DNA of 64,000 bases from Bacilli bacterium (GCA_900770645.1 CAAGKY010000102.1:1-64000); one strand, 5' to 3'; shown: positions 33,790 to 41,133, numbered from the stretch's first letter. Made by a program: numbers and translations. Notes: generated by a model not told the origin, from the letters alone.

Positions 33790-34821
33790 ATGTTTATTGG
33801 AGTTTTATTAGGAATTATTTTTGTTGCTGCTGCAATTGGTTTAGGTTTTGCAGCATATTCAGCTTTTGGTAATGAGCGAAGTGTAGGTGGAGCATTTTCT
33901 GTTGTTGGTTGTATTATTTTTGTAATTGCTTTTTTAGCTGTTCCATTTAGTATTAGAACAGTAGATACTGGTAATATTGCAGTAGTTAAGCAATTAGGTG
34001 AAGCAAAATATACTAGATCTGCCGGAACTCATTTTGATTTTTGGATGACTAAGACTTATACTACATATGATGCGAAAGTTCAAAATGTAGATATTACTAC
34101 ACAAGCTTATTCAAGTGATGCTCAAACAATGGAGATTGCAATGACGCTTCAATATCAAATTATTTCAGATAAAGTAGTTGATATTGCAAAAGAATATGGA
34201 ACATTAGATATTTTACAAAATCGTATTCAAAGTATTGCGATAGAGAAAACAAAATCAGTATTATCAGCTTATAAAGCTATGGATATTATCGAAGATCGTG
34301 CTAAGATGTCACCGTTAGTAGAAGAAGCTATTAAAGAAGCTATTGGTGAAAAATATTTTGTTACAGTACAAACTGTTGTGTTAACAGATATTTCATTCTC
34401 AGAAGCTTTTGAAAAAGCAGTTGAAGAAAAAATGGTAGCAGAACAAGCTAAACTACAAAAAGATTATGAAAACCAAGCTGCTGAGGCTGCAGCAGAAACA
34501 GCTAAAAAAGTAGCTGAAATGCAAGCAGATGCAGAAGCTTATGCAAAAGAAAAAGCAGCTGAAGCAGAAGCAAAAGCTATTATTGCTAAAGCAGAAGCTG
34601 AAGCTGAAGCTTTAAATATTCAAACATTAGAAGTAGCTAAAATGCTAGGATTTACTGAAGTTGTAGATAATAAAGAACAAATTAAAGAAAATTTAACTTT
34701 AGAAGAAGCTAAATTAATTAAGGCATATATTGAATATATTAAATATATGGAAGCTTGGAATGGAGAATTACCAGATACTGTTGTTGGCAGTGATGCAAGT
34801 ATAATTCTTCCAGCAAAATAA
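33790..34821 (+). CDS. SPFH/band-7 (prohibitin/flotillin-like) membrane protein
   Basis: 343 residues. Two N-terminal hydrophobic segments (about 2-24 and 37-55), then an SPFH domain (IRTVDTGNIAVVKQLGEAKY; TQAYSSDAQTMEIAMTLQYQ) and an Ala/Glu-rich coiled coil (about 225-290), as in prohibitin and flotillin scaffolds. These form membrane-bound rings. Phage copies are known, with unclear roles; membrane domain organisation or protection from host proteases is possible. Trp are UGG. Confidence 0.86.
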   Translation: MFIGVLLGIIFVAAAIGLGFAAYSAFGNERSVGGAFSVVGCIIFVIAFLAVPFSIRTVDTGNIAVVKQLGEAKYTRSAGTHFDFWMTKTYTTYDAKVQNVDITTQAYSSDAQTMEIAMTLQYQIISDKVVDIAKEYGTLDILQNRIQSIAIEKTKSVLSAYKAMDIIEDRAKMSPLVEEAIKEAIGEKYFVTVQTVVLTDISFSEAFEKAVEEKMVAEQAKLQKDYENQAAEAAAETAKKVAEMQADAEAYAKEKAAEAEAKAIIAKAEAEAEALNIQTLEVAKMLGFTEVVDNKEQIKENLTLEEAKLIKAYIEYIKYMEAWNGELPDTVVGSDASIILPAK

Positions 34822-34862
34822 AAAATATTTTTTAAAAAATAATTAAAATTTTGAAAAAAATA

Positions 34863-34880
34863 TTGTATAATATTATGTAA
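34863..34880 (+). promoter_or_regulatory. Early-type promoter E9, for the Y-like RNAs and TROVE gene
   Basis: TTGTATAATATTATGTAA with an upstream TAAAATTTT box; the first paired base of RNA1 is 9 nt downstream. Confidence 0.75.
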
Positions 34881-34888
34881 ACAAAAAG

Positions 34889-35000
34889 AGATGTAGCGGA
34901 TGCATGAGTTACTTCGTATAATGGTTAATACACTTTTCTTTTAAAAAAGCTAAGCTGGTTCGACTCCAGCAGTAAAATGCTCGTGCAGTTATTCACATCT
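34889..35000 (+). ncRNA. YrlA-type Y RNA with tRNA-like module
   Basis: The ends pair (AGATGT with ACATCT), then come an internal loop (AGCGG facing AGTTATTC), a second helix (GCATGAG 34902-34908 with CTCGTGC 34980-34986) and TTACT/AGTAA. Within is a tRNA-like body: D arm GTAT/ATAC, anticodon-type arm CTTTT/AAAAG with loop CTTTTAA, and T arm GCTGG/CCAGC with loop TTCGACT. There is no normal 7-bp acceptor or CCA end. Bacterial YrlA RNAs combine a Ro-binding stem with a tRNA mimic, and a TROVE gene follows. Could be misread as tRNA-Lys(UUU). Confidence 0.72.
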
Positions 35001-35020
35001 TTTCTAACTTAATATTATTA

Positions 35021-35128
35021 TTGACCTAGCGGTAACAGCAGTTACTTCGGAATTAAAATTAAACTACAAATTTTTTGATGAATATTTTTTTGATAGAAAC
35101 ATAAACTGCTGTTAAATATTCAGGTCAA
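35021..35128 (+). ncRNA. Y-like RNA with long terminal stem
   Basis: TTGACCT (35021-35027) pairs with AGGTCAA (35122-35128), then an asymmetric loop (AGCGGT facing AAATATTC) and a perfect 10-bp helix AACAGCAGTT/AACTGCTGTT close a 60-nt AU-rich loop. The 5' AGCGG and 3' TATTC loop strands match those of the RNA at 34889-35000 although the flanking helices differ, which points to a conserved protein-binding site. The TROVE gene follows at 35188. Confidence 0.75.
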
Positions 35129-35143
35129 TTAAATTTACTATAT

Positions 35144-35187
35144 ATCTCTTTTTGTTACAAATATAACAAAAGGAGATTTTTTATTTT
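35144..35187 (+). terminator. Terminator/attenuator that also hides the TROVE ribosome site
   Basis: 14-bp stem ATCTCTTTTTGTTA (35144-35157) with TAACAAAAGGAGAT (35164-35177), one G-U pair, 6-nt loop, then TTTTTTATTTT. The 3' arm contains AAAGGAG, the only ribosome site for the TROVE gene. Confidence 0.82.
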
Positions 35188-36846
35188 ATGTCAAAAATGT
35201 TAGACTCAGTTAAAGAAATTCGTTCAGATGTTAAATCAAAACAAGTTACAAATTTTATGGGCGGAAATTCTTATGAATTAAACGCTATTGATACTTTAAA
35301 GATGATTACAGCTTCATCTATTTTTGGAGAACCTTCATATTACCGTAATGGTGAATTTGATGATGCAAAAATTACTGATGCATATTATGATGTTAATTCT
35401 TTATTTAAAGAATTTAGTGTATTAGATGATTCTAAATTCTCTGGTAAAAAAACTTCTGAAATTATGGAACAAGTTATTGATGAAGCATTAACAGAAGATT
35501 TTGGGGCTGTTTTAGATTGGGCAGTTGAGCTACGTAAAAACTATTTAATGAGATTAAACCCTCAAGTTATTATGGTACGTGCAGCTATGCATCCAAATAG
35601 AGTTAAATTTAATGAAGAAAATCCAGGTAAATTTAAAGAAACAGAAAAATTAGTTATGTCTCGTGCTGATGAACCTGCTTCTCAATTAACTTATTATTTA
35701 TATAAAAATAAGAATAAAAATAATTTACCAAATATTTTAAAACGTTCTTGGGCTGAAAAATTAGGTAGTTTAAATGCATATCAAGTTTCAAAATATAAAA
35801 ATACAGGTTTAGGAATGATCGACGTAGTTCGTATTTCACATGCAAAATCTAAAGTTTTAGATGAACTTATGAGAACAGGAACTGTTGTTGTAGCTGAAGA
35901 AGATAAAACTTGGGAAAATCTTAAATCAGCTGGAAAAACATGGAAAGAAATTCTTGAAACTATTAAATTAGGCCATATGGCTCTTTTAAGAAATCTTCGT
36001 AATATTTTTACAGAAATTGATGATAGAGCTATTTGTATTAAAGTTCTTGAAGATTTAAAAGCTGGTGTTTTATCTGGTAAACAATTTCCATTTAGATACT
36101 ATTTAGCATATAAAGCAGTTGAAGAGTCAAGTATGAACTTTAAACCACTAGTTTTAGATGCATTAGAAGAATGTATTGATATTTCATTAGATAACATGCC
36201 AAAACTTTCTGGTAAAACTATGACATTATCTGATAACTCTGGTTCTGCTTGGGGAACAATTCCAACAGAATATGGATCAGTTAAAGTTGCAGAGATTGAT
36301 AACTTATCTGCTGTTATTACAGCAATGCTTTCTGATGAAGGTTATGTTGGTGTATTTGGAGATAAATTAGAAATTATTCCAATTAAAAAACGTGATGGTG
36401 TTTTATCTCAGATGAAACTTGTTACTGAAAAAGGTAGTAGAGTAGGTAGAGGAACAGAAAATGGTATTTGGTTATTCTGGGACAAAGCTATTAGAGAAAA
36501 AGAACATTGGGATAATGTATTTATTTATTCAGATATGCAAGCAGGTCATGGTGGATTATACGGTATTGATGCACACTGGTATAACGAATATAGATGTCGT
36601 GGTAGTTATATTGATGTTATGAAGCTAGTTTCTAAATATCGTTCAACAGTATCTGGCATAGTAAATGTATTCTCAGTTCAAACTGCTGGATATACAAATG
36701 TAGTAATTCCAGAATATGCATATAGATCTAATGTAATGTATGGCTGGACAGGTAAAGAAGTTGTATTCGCTGACACAATGATTAATTTTTGGAATGAAAA
36801 AGATTTAGAGAGATTAATCAAAATTAGAAAAAATAATCAAAATTAA
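35188..36846 (+). CDS. TROVE-domain protein (Ro60 orthologue)
   Basis: 552 residues, the length of bacterial Ro (Rsr) proteins. The N-terminal two-thirds are the all-helical HEAT-like TROVE ring that binds Y RNA and misfolded RNA ends; the C-terminal third is a vWA-like domain with an intact MIDAS (LSDNSGSAWG, D-x-S-x-S) and FIYSDMQAG. Ro acts in RNA quality control and, with PNPase and Y RNA, in RNA decay. Two Y-like RNAs lie directly upstream under the same promoter, and expression is probably limited by the hairpin at 35144-35177. Tryptophans are all UGG. Confidence 0.92.
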   Translation: MSKMLDSVKEIRSDVKSKQVTNFMGGNSYELNAIDTLKMITASSIFGEPSYYRNGEFDDAKITDAYYDVNSLFKEFSVLDDSKFSGKKTSEIMEQVIDEALTEDFGAVLDWAVELRKNYLMRLNPQVIMVRAAMHPNRVKFNEENPGKFKETEKLVMSRADEPASQLTYYLYKNKNKNNLPNILKRSWAEKLGSLNAYQVSKYKNTGLGMIDVVRISHAKSKVLDELMRTGTVVVAEEDKTWENLKSAGKTWKEILETIKLGHMALLRNLRNIFTEIDDRAICIKVLEDLKAGVLSGKQFPFRYYLAYKAVEESSMNFKPLVLDALEECIDISLDNMPKLSGKTMTLSDNSGSAWGTIPTEYGSVKVAEIDNLSAVITAMLSDEGYVGVFGDKLEIIPIKKRDGVLSQMKLVTEKGSRVGRGTENGIWLFWDKAIREKEHWDNVFIYSDMQAGHGGLYGIDAHWYNEYRCRGSYIDVMKLVSKYRSTVSGIVNVFSVQTAGYTNVVIPEYAYRSNVMYGWTGKEVVFADTMINFWNEKDLERLIKIRKNNQN

Positions 36847-36866
36847 TTAAATTTTAGAAAAATTTA

Positions 36867-36880
36867 TTGTATAATATAAT
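36867..36880 (+). promoter_or_regulatory. Early-type promoter E10, first tRNA/ncRNA array
   Basis: TTGTATAATATAAT with upstream TTAAATTTTAG; precedes the RNA array. Confidence 0.72.
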
Positions 36881-36883
36881 AAT

Positions 36884-36995
36884 CGGTATGGTGCATTCGT
36901 TAAATATCATCCTAAATTAATGGGTGCACTTGGCATCAATAAGTCAACCTCCACGTGGTGATGCTGGATAATAAAAGGAGTCATGACCTTTTAAA
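36884..36995 (+). ncRNA. Structured RNA of unknown class
   Basis: No gene. GTGCA/TGCAC, GCATCA/TGATGC and AAAAGG/CCTTTT pairings suggest a multi-hairpin RNA. Borders are approximate. Confidence 0.45.
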
Positions 36996-37004
36996 CTAAT
37001 GACT

Positions 37005-37126
37005 AATAGTGTATGTAAACAGACACGAAGTATACAGAGAAGTGTTCGTCACCTTGGCTAGATTGCGCGGAGCAACTGTAAGACCGAGGTCAGGGTAAGC
37101 TCGGCCGTTAGACCCAATACACTATT
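37005..37126 (+). ncRNA. 122-nt RNA closed by a 10-bp helix, with possible pseudoknot
   Basis: AATAGTGTAT (37005-37014) pairs perfectly with ATACACTATT (37117-37126). Inside, CCGAG/CTCGG forms a hairpin whose loop GGTC can pair with GACC downstream, an H-type pseudoknot. Lies between the promoter and the first tRNA. End pairing is as in Y RNAs, but no Ro-site match is evident. Confidence 0.6.
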
Positions 37127-37135
37127 TATTTATTT

Positions 37136-37213
37136 GGCGGGGTAGAGCAGCTTGGTTAGCTCGGGGTCCTCATAAGTCCCAGGTCGTGTGTTCAAATCAC
37201 ACCCCCGCAACCA
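37136..37213 (+). tRNA. tRNA-Met(CAU), initiator-like
   Basis: Cloverleaf with D stem GAGC/GCTC, anticodon loop CTCATAA, T arm GTGTG/CACAC and encoded CCA. The 1-72 position is mismatched (G-A) while 2-71 to 7-66 pair, a feature of initiator tRNAs. The anticodon stem has GGG at its outer, not inner, end, so initiator identity is not certain. Confidence 0.83.
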
Positions 37214-37216
37214 TTT

Positions 37217-37290
37217 GGGCACTCTTATTGGTATCCTTTAAGAATTAGCGCTACTTAAATGTCGAGGTTCGATTCCTCGGGTGTCCACCA
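37217..37290 (+). tRNA. tRNA-like gene with degenerate anticodon arm
   Basis: Acceptor GGGCACT/GGTGTCC and T arm CGAGG/CCTCG with TTCGATT loop and CCA end are good. D and anticodon arms do not fold cleanly: the best anticodon arm is AAGAA/TACTT with loop TTAGCGC. Identity cannot be assigned; it may be a tRNA mimic. Confidence 0.5.
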
Positions 37291-37292
37291 TA

Positions 37293-37370
37293 TCTGAGCT
37301 GATAGCTTAACACGGTAAAGCGCCTGCCCTGACCAGGTGGGAGTTGTGGTTCGATTCCACTGGCTTAGAC
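37293..37370 (+). tRNA. tRNA-Val(GAC), irregular
   Basis: Extended acceptor TCTGAGCTG/TGGCTTAGA, D stem GCTT/AAGC, anticodon arm CTGCC/GGTGG with loop CTGACCA, T arm GTGG/CCAC. There are two extra bases between acceptor and D stem and no encoded CCA, so it is non-canonical. Confidence 0.6.
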
Positions 37371-37374
37371 TGTA

Positions 37375-37515
37375 ACTTTAAAATCCTAGTTATTTTTAAG
37401 GTCAGGAAGTAGAGTAGCCGTAATTCCTGTAGCTATATTGGTAGTGCTTTATAACTAAAAGATAAAAGTATATTTTTAATGGGAGTCACTAACCATATTA
37501 AAAATCTATGAATAG
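37375..37515 (+). ncRNA. Structured RNA between tRNAs
   Basis: TAGTTAT pairs with ATAACTA around an inner CAGGAA/TTCCTG hairpin; a second hairpin TTTTTAATGG/CCATATTAAAAA ends it. No gene. Class unknown. Confidence 0.5.
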
Positions 37516-37533
37516 TCAAACGGTGAATTCTTT

Positions 37534-37608
37534 GGTGCTATAGTATATCGGTTAATATCACTGGTTGTCGCCCAGTAGCGGGGGGTTCGACTCCCCCTAG
37601 CACCGCCA
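37534..37608 (+). tRNA. tRNA-Asp(GUC)
   Basis: Acceptor GGTGCTA/TAGCACC, D stem GTAT/ATAT, anticodon arm ACTGG/CCAGT with loop TTGTCGC, strong GGGGG/CCCCC T stem, discriminator G, encoded CCA. Confidence 0.92.
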
Positions 37609-37638
37609 TATTCAAATTTAATTTTCATCGCCAAAATA

Positions 37639-37657
37639 TGTGCTAAATTAAATGTAA
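37639..37657 (+). promoter_or_regulatory. Late-type promoter L5, inside the tRNA array
   Basis: TGTGCTAAATTAAATGTAA, before a UGA-containing endonuclease gene. Confidence 0.65.
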
Positions 37658-37685
37658 AAATATTTAAAATATGGAGATTTAATTT

Positions 37686-38438
37686 ATGTATAAATGTGAG
37701 TGTGGAAAAGAATTTGAAAAACCTAATAGCTTTAATGCACATAAATCTAACTGTAGAGAACATTACATAGCTAAATATGGTTCTGATAAAAAGTGGCTTG
37801 AAATTAAAGAACGACGTAGTAAAAATAGTTTAAATACAAGTAAGGTTAATTTCAAACAGAAACAAGTTGAAGAATTGAACATCTGACTTTCTGAACAACA
37901 TACTTGTGAAAGATGTCATAAAATAATGACTAAATGATACGGTTCTGGTAGATTTTGTTCTCAAAGTTGTGCTAATAGCAAAGATAATTCAGGTATGAAA
38001 TATACTTGTAGCTGTCAGTATTGTGAGAAACAATTTGTAAAAGATACAGCTAAGGCTCGTCATGAAAAATATTGTGAGTTAAATACAAACAGACCACCTA
38101 AAGCGGGACAACATAAATATAGATTAGATAAAAGTGTAGATTTTTATAGAATTGGTAGTATGCATCAGATATTAGTAAATACTATCGAAGATGTTGAAAA
38201 TTATTTATCTGCACATCTTACTTGTGAAATTTGTGGCAAAACGGTTGAAGAAACGGTCAAATGAAAGTCTAAACATGCACCTAAGCGTCTATGTGTAGAT
38301 CATGATCATGCAACAATGCAGTTTAGAGGTGTTTTGTGTTCTGTTTGTAATCGTCAACTCGGATGATATGAAGCAAACAGAGAAGCTATTAATAAATATT
38401 TAGAAAAAGATTTTCCTCTAGAAGATAAATCAAAATAA
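37686..38438 (+). CDS. Endonuclease VII-like HNH nuclease (250 aa, UGA-recoded)
   Basis: UGA (near 37884, 37935, 38262 and 38364) joins the frames. The N-terminus has zinc fingers of the type CECGKEFEKPNSFNAHKSNC, shared with the protein at 51803, and CxxC...CxxC pairs; the C-terminus LCVDHDHATMQFRGVLCSVC then NRQLGWYE is the recombination endonuclease VII core. Probably a mobile homing-type nuclease sitting in the tRNA array, with its own late promoter. GGAGA precedes ATG. Confidence 0.88.
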
Positions 38439-38537
38439 TATAGTAGCAGCGCGGTTTAGGGACGTGCATACAAATATTAGGGATTAGGTAGTTTAACTCT
38501 GATGTAACTACCAGTAGTGCAATTCTACCTACTATAT
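38438..38537 (+). ncRNA. 100-nt RNA closed by a 9-bp helix
   Basis: ATATAGTAG (38438-38446) pairs with CTACTATAT (38529-38537); an inner hairpin GGTAGTT/AACTACC is clear. The 5' inner strand CAGCGCGG and 3' AATTC loosely resemble the AGCGG and TATTC strands of the Y-like RNAs. It starts at the stop codon of the endonuclease gene. Confidence 0.6.
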
Positions 38538-38548
38538 TTTAAATATAT

Positions 38549-38677
38549 GTGGTTTTAGTTTAAATATTATAAGAAAACACCAAGCAGAATTATGGTTAGA
38601 TATCCTAGGAAATGTCTTATAAAATTCCATTAAGTGTAAGTAATCTTGGAGAGAAAAGTGCAAGACTTTTAGACCAC
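38549..38677 (+). ncRNA. 129-nt structured RNA with tRNA-like ends
   Basis: GTGGTTT pairs with AGACCAC, followed by CCA, like an acceptor end. Inside, CCAAG/CTTGG and a perfect 8-bp TTATAAGA/TCTTATAA helix. No T arm or anticodon arm is seen, so it is not a tRNA. Confidence 0.5.
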
Positions 38678-38769
38678 CCAAATTAAAAAATAACAATGGT
38701 ATCAAGGACTCAACCTAGATTTAAATTGATATAGAGTGTGATTTGAAGTTTAATATCAGCCATATAATT

Positions 38770-38856
38770 GCTCGGATGGCGGAATAGGTAGACGCGCAGG
38801 ACTTAAACTCCTGTGGCCGAAAGGTCGTGTGGGTTCAATTCCCACTCTGAGCACCA
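38770..38856 (+). tRNA. tRNA-Leu(UAA)
   Basis: 87 nt, acceptor GCTCGGA/TCTGAGC, long variable arm (GTGGCCGAAAGGTCGT), anticodon loop ACTTAAACT region with TAA, T arm GTGGG/CCCAC, discriminator A, encoded CCA. Confidence 0.93.
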
Positions 38857-38861
38857 ATTAA

Positions 38862-39025
38862 AAAGAGATTAAGTCTTTTCTTGCGTTAATAAAAGCAAGT
38901 GGTGCCCGAAGAGAGTTTCCAATGATCTTTCACTAAAACATTGGTGGTGGAAAGGACATGGATTCTGCAGCGTGTCTTTCCGGTTTACTGCAGAGTTAGA
39001 TTGTTAGCTATTAATAGTTAACAAT
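38862..39025 (+). ncRNA. Structured RNA between tRNA-Leu and tRNA-Met
   Basis: No gene. Hairpins CTTGC/GCAAG, CCAATG/CATTGG, GGAAAGGACA/TGTCTTTCC and TGTTA/TTAACA follow each other closely. Class unknown. Confidence 0.5.
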
Positions 39026-39029
39026 TTAC

Positions 39030-39106
39030 GGATCCTTAGCTCAGTTGGTTAGAGCTACCGGCTCATAACCGGTCGGTCCCGTGTTCGAGTCACGGAGGAT
39101 CCACCA
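39030..39106 (+). tRNA. tRNA-Met(CAU), elongator (or Ile with modified C34)
   Basis: Perfect acceptor GGATCCT/AGGATCC, D stem GCTC/GAGC, anticodon arm ACCGG/CCGGT with loop CTCATAA, T arm CCGTG/CACGG, encoded CCA. A CAU anticodon in a non-initiator may also be tRNA-Ile2. Confidence 0.92.
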
Positions 39107-39162
39107 TAAAACAAAAAATATTTAAAAAATAATTAAAATTAATTAAATTTTAGAAAAATTTA

Positions 39163-39178
39163 TCGTATATTATTATAG
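39163..39178 (+). promoter_or_regulatory. Early-type promoter E11
   Basis: TCGTATATTATTATAG; the pseudoknot RNA starts 2 nt downstream. Confidence 0.62.
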
Positions 39179-39179
39179 A

Positions 39180-39225
39180 ACGGGCCACAAAATTAGCTGC
39201 TTGAGTGTTGGCCCGTGCTCAAGCC
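39180..39225 (+). ncRNA. Small RNA forming an H-type pseudoknot
   Basis: Stem 1 ACGGGCCA (39180-39187) with TGGCCCGT (39209-39216); the loop holds GCTTGAG (39199-39205), which pairs with CTCAAGC (39218-39224). The two helices interlock as a classical pseudoknot. It has its own promoter and no gene. Class unknown; could be a small regulator or ligand-binding RNA. Confidence 0.7.
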
Positions 39226-39279
39226 AAAAATAAAAATAATTTAAAATTTATAAAAATATTAAAAATTATACTGTTTATA

Positions 39280-39296
39280 TTGTATAATATTATGTA
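39280..39296 (+). promoter_or_regulatory. Early-type promoter E12, for tRNA-Trp unit
   Basis: TTGTATAATATTATGTA, 105 bp before the suppressor tRNA. Confidence 0.74.
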
Positions 39297-39378
39297 ACTA
39301 AGTGAGTATTTATATTTTATTAAAAAATGATTCCCTATGATTACTTATGTCATTTCTTTCATAAGTGCTCACCTAGTT
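39296..39378 (+). ncRNA. 83-nt RNA closed by paired ends, 6 nt before tRNA-Trp
   Basis: AACTA pairs with TAGTT and GTGAG with CTCAC across a one-base bulge; an inner ACTTATG/CATAAGT hairpin is perfect. Y-RNA-like layout but no clear Ro-site strands. Confidence 0.55.
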
Positions 39379-39384
39379 TTATAT

Positions 39385-39677
39385 AGGGGCTTCGTACAAC
39401 GGCAGTACATCGGTCTTTTTGAAAAAACAGTGGCCAACCACTTATGGAGCACCTAGTTGGAAACATCTAGTGTGAATGCTGGCTAATTCGGCGAAGGTTG
39501 GAGAACGCCGAGCTAAGTGGAAAGTAATTTCCTAAATGTGTAGAGACTATACACCAGCTACCTAAACAGAAATGCACGGTAAAGACATAGTCCACTAAGA
39601 TTAACGTATTCTTATGTCAAGAACTAACTTCTTAGGCAAAACCGCGAATGTGGGTTCGATTCCTACAGCCCTTACCA
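39385..39677 (+). tRNA. tRNA-Trp(UCA), UGA suppressor, split by a group I intron
   Basis: Exon 1 is 39385-39417 and exon 2 is 39637-39677. Spliced, 74 nt: acceptor AGGGGCT/AGCCCTT, D stem GTAC/GTAC, anticodon arm TCGGT/ACCGC with loop CTTCAAA (anticodon UCA), T arm GTGGG/CCTAC with TTCGATT, encoded CCA. The CGGTCTTCAAAACCG core is that of tRNA-Trp(UCA). The split is between U34 and C35, so no functional anticodon exists until splicing. The discriminator is A73, whereas bacterial tRNA-Trp normally has G73; with the phage TrpRS this may form an orthogonal pair (inference). Confidence 0.88.
39418..39636 (+). other. Group I intron (219 nt) in the anticodon of tRNA-Trp(UCA)
   Basis: Exon 1 ends in U and the intron ends in G, as group I introns require. 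P7 strands are GACTA (39545-39549) and TAGTC (39588-39592) with the typical AAGACATAGTCC context, and there is a strong hairpin TCGGCG/CGCCGA. No endonuclease gene is inside. Removal is needed to create the UCA anticodon. Confidence 0.85.
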
Positions 39678-39689
39678 TTTAAAAAATTC

Positions 39690-39716
39690 AAGCACGATTA
39701 ATTTCGTGCTTTTCTT
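39690..39716 (+). terminator. Intrinsic terminator after tRNA-Trp
   Basis: AAGCACGA/TCGTGCTT stem, 6-nt loop, then TTCTTTT. Confidence 0.86.
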
Positions 39717-39747
39717 TTATTTTGCACTAAAATTAGCTTTATTTTTA

Positions 39748-39764
39748 TCGTATAATATTATATA
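39748..39764 (+). promoter_or_regulatory. Early-type promoter E13
   Basis: TCGTATAATATTATATA before the CoaB-like gene. Confidence 0.7.
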
Positions 39765-39790
39765 TAATGAATATAATGGAGGTTATTAAT

Positions 39791-40579
39791 ATGAAAAAAA
39801 TTCTTATTACTGCAGGCCCTACTAACGAGTACATTGATGAGGTAATGAAAATTACTAATATGTCAACTGGTCGTCTAGGTATTGAGCTATCTCGTGAACT
39901 AACTGCTCGAGGAAATGAAGTTACATTAATTTGTACAAGAAGCGTTGCTAGAAGTGGATTATATGAAAGATATAATCTTGCCAACAATGATAAATTAAAA
40001 ACAATTCAAATTGAAACTACTGACCAAATGCTAATGGCGTTAGCTGATGAAAGCACAAGTGGTACAGTTTATGACTTAGTTGTTCATGCTGCAGCTGTTG
40101 GAGATTATAAAGCGGATTTCAGTTTTAGAATGGAAGATATGGCTTTAGAAATTGCTGAATACTTACATAATAAATATGATGAAATTCCTAGTATTTGCGA
40201 TTTCCATCAAGACATTTTGAAAATTATGACAAACCCTAAATGTAAAGTTAATGATGATACTAAGATTTCGTCTTATGAGCCAAATTTAACAGTTAAATTA
40301 GGATTAACTCCAAAATTAATTTCTCATTTAAAAGAATGGTTCCCAGAAGCTACTTTAGTTGGATTTAAATTATTAGAAAATGTTACAAAAGATCATATTA
40401 TTGATGTTGCTACAAAACTATGCAATAAAAATAATATGAACTACATTATTGCTAATGATTTACATGATCTTCGTCAAGGTAAACATATTAGTTATTTAGT
40501 AGATAAAAATGGTTATTGTAATTTTGATTTTCATTCACCTGATGATATCGCAAATAAAATTATTAGCTTTGTAGAATAG
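39791..40579 (+). CDS. Phosphopantothenoylcysteine synthetase-like (CoaB-type) protein
   Basis: 262 residues. ILITAGPTNEYIDEVMKITNMSTGRLGIEL is the CoaB-type N-terminal nucleotide-binding region, and VVHAAAVGDYKAD plus the Asn/Lys-rich stretch near the C-terminus fit the CTP-dependent ligase that makes 4'-phosphopantothenoylcysteine for coenzyme A. The decarboxylase (CoaC) domain is absent. Start 39791 follows GGAGG; an upstream ATG at 39767 precedes that site. A phage role in CoA supply is inference. Confidence 0.82.
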   Translation: MKKILITAGPTNEYIDEVMKITNMSTGRLGIELSRELTARGNEVTLICTRSVARSGLYERYNLANNDKLKTIQIETTDQMLMALADESTSGTVYDLVVHAAAVGDYKADFSFRMEDMALEIAEYLHNKYDEIPSICDFHQDILKIMTNPKCKVNDDTKISSYEPNLTVKLGLTPKLISHLKEWFPEATLVGFKLLENVTKDHIIDVATKLCNKNNMNYIIANDLHDLRQGKHISYLVDKNGYCNFDFHSPDDIANKIISFVE

Positions 40580-40590
40580 GAGAAATAATT

Positions 40591-41100
40591 ATGCCTAAAT
40601 ATAGAGTAAAATATACATTTGAAGTAGAAGTTGAAGCTCCAAATAAAAATATTGCAAAAATTAATGCTGATTATCATTTAGATAATGACCTTGACGAATA
40701 TTATTTATGGGATTATGAAACACATACCGAAGTTGTTGAGTTAGAAGTTCCAGAAGATTTAAAAGAAGAAATAGAAACAGGTAAAGATATCGCATTGAGC
40801 TTTGAATTCAAAGATAATTATGATCCTATTACCGATGAATTTGTAGCAGATGAATTCATTAAAGATGAAAATCTTAGAAAAATGATTTGGCCGGAAGATG
40901 AAAATAAAGTTTTTCTTACTGACGATTCTGAAGTAATAGAAATAAAAGACATAAAAACAAAAAAACCATCTGAGTTATATGCACAACGTATGCATATGAG
41001 TGGGATAAAATATACTTGTACAGATTGTCCCGATTGTGTCAAATGTAAATATGCTTTTGATGACTATTGCACAGATGGTGATTGTTTAATGGAAAAATAA
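40591..41100 (+). CDS. Hypothetical early protein with Cys-rich C-terminus (169 aa)
   Basis: Not recognised. The N-terminal YRVKYTFEVEVEAPNKNIAKINA resembles small DpnD/PcfM-type beta-strand domains; the C-terminus CTDCPDCVKCKYAFDDYC with a further Cys is a likely metal site. GGAG precedes ATG. Trp UGG. Confidence 0.7.
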   Translation: MPKYRVKYTFEVEVEAPNKNIAKINADYHLDNDLDEYYLWDYETHTEVVELEVPEDLKEEIETGKDIALSFEFKDNYDPITDEFVADEFIKDENLRKMIWPEDENKVFLTDDSEVIEIKDIKTKKPSELYAQRMHMSGIKYTCTDCPDCVKCKYAFDDYCTDGDCLMEK

Positions 41101-41133
41101 ATTCTAAAGTCACTAAATCTTCAGAAAAAATTA

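Noticed and set aside
34889..35000. Ordinary tRNA-Lys(UUU)
   Set aside because: D, anticodon-type and T arms fit, but there is no normal acceptor or CCA end and the body is embedded in an extra helix next to a TROVE gene; a Y RNA fits better.
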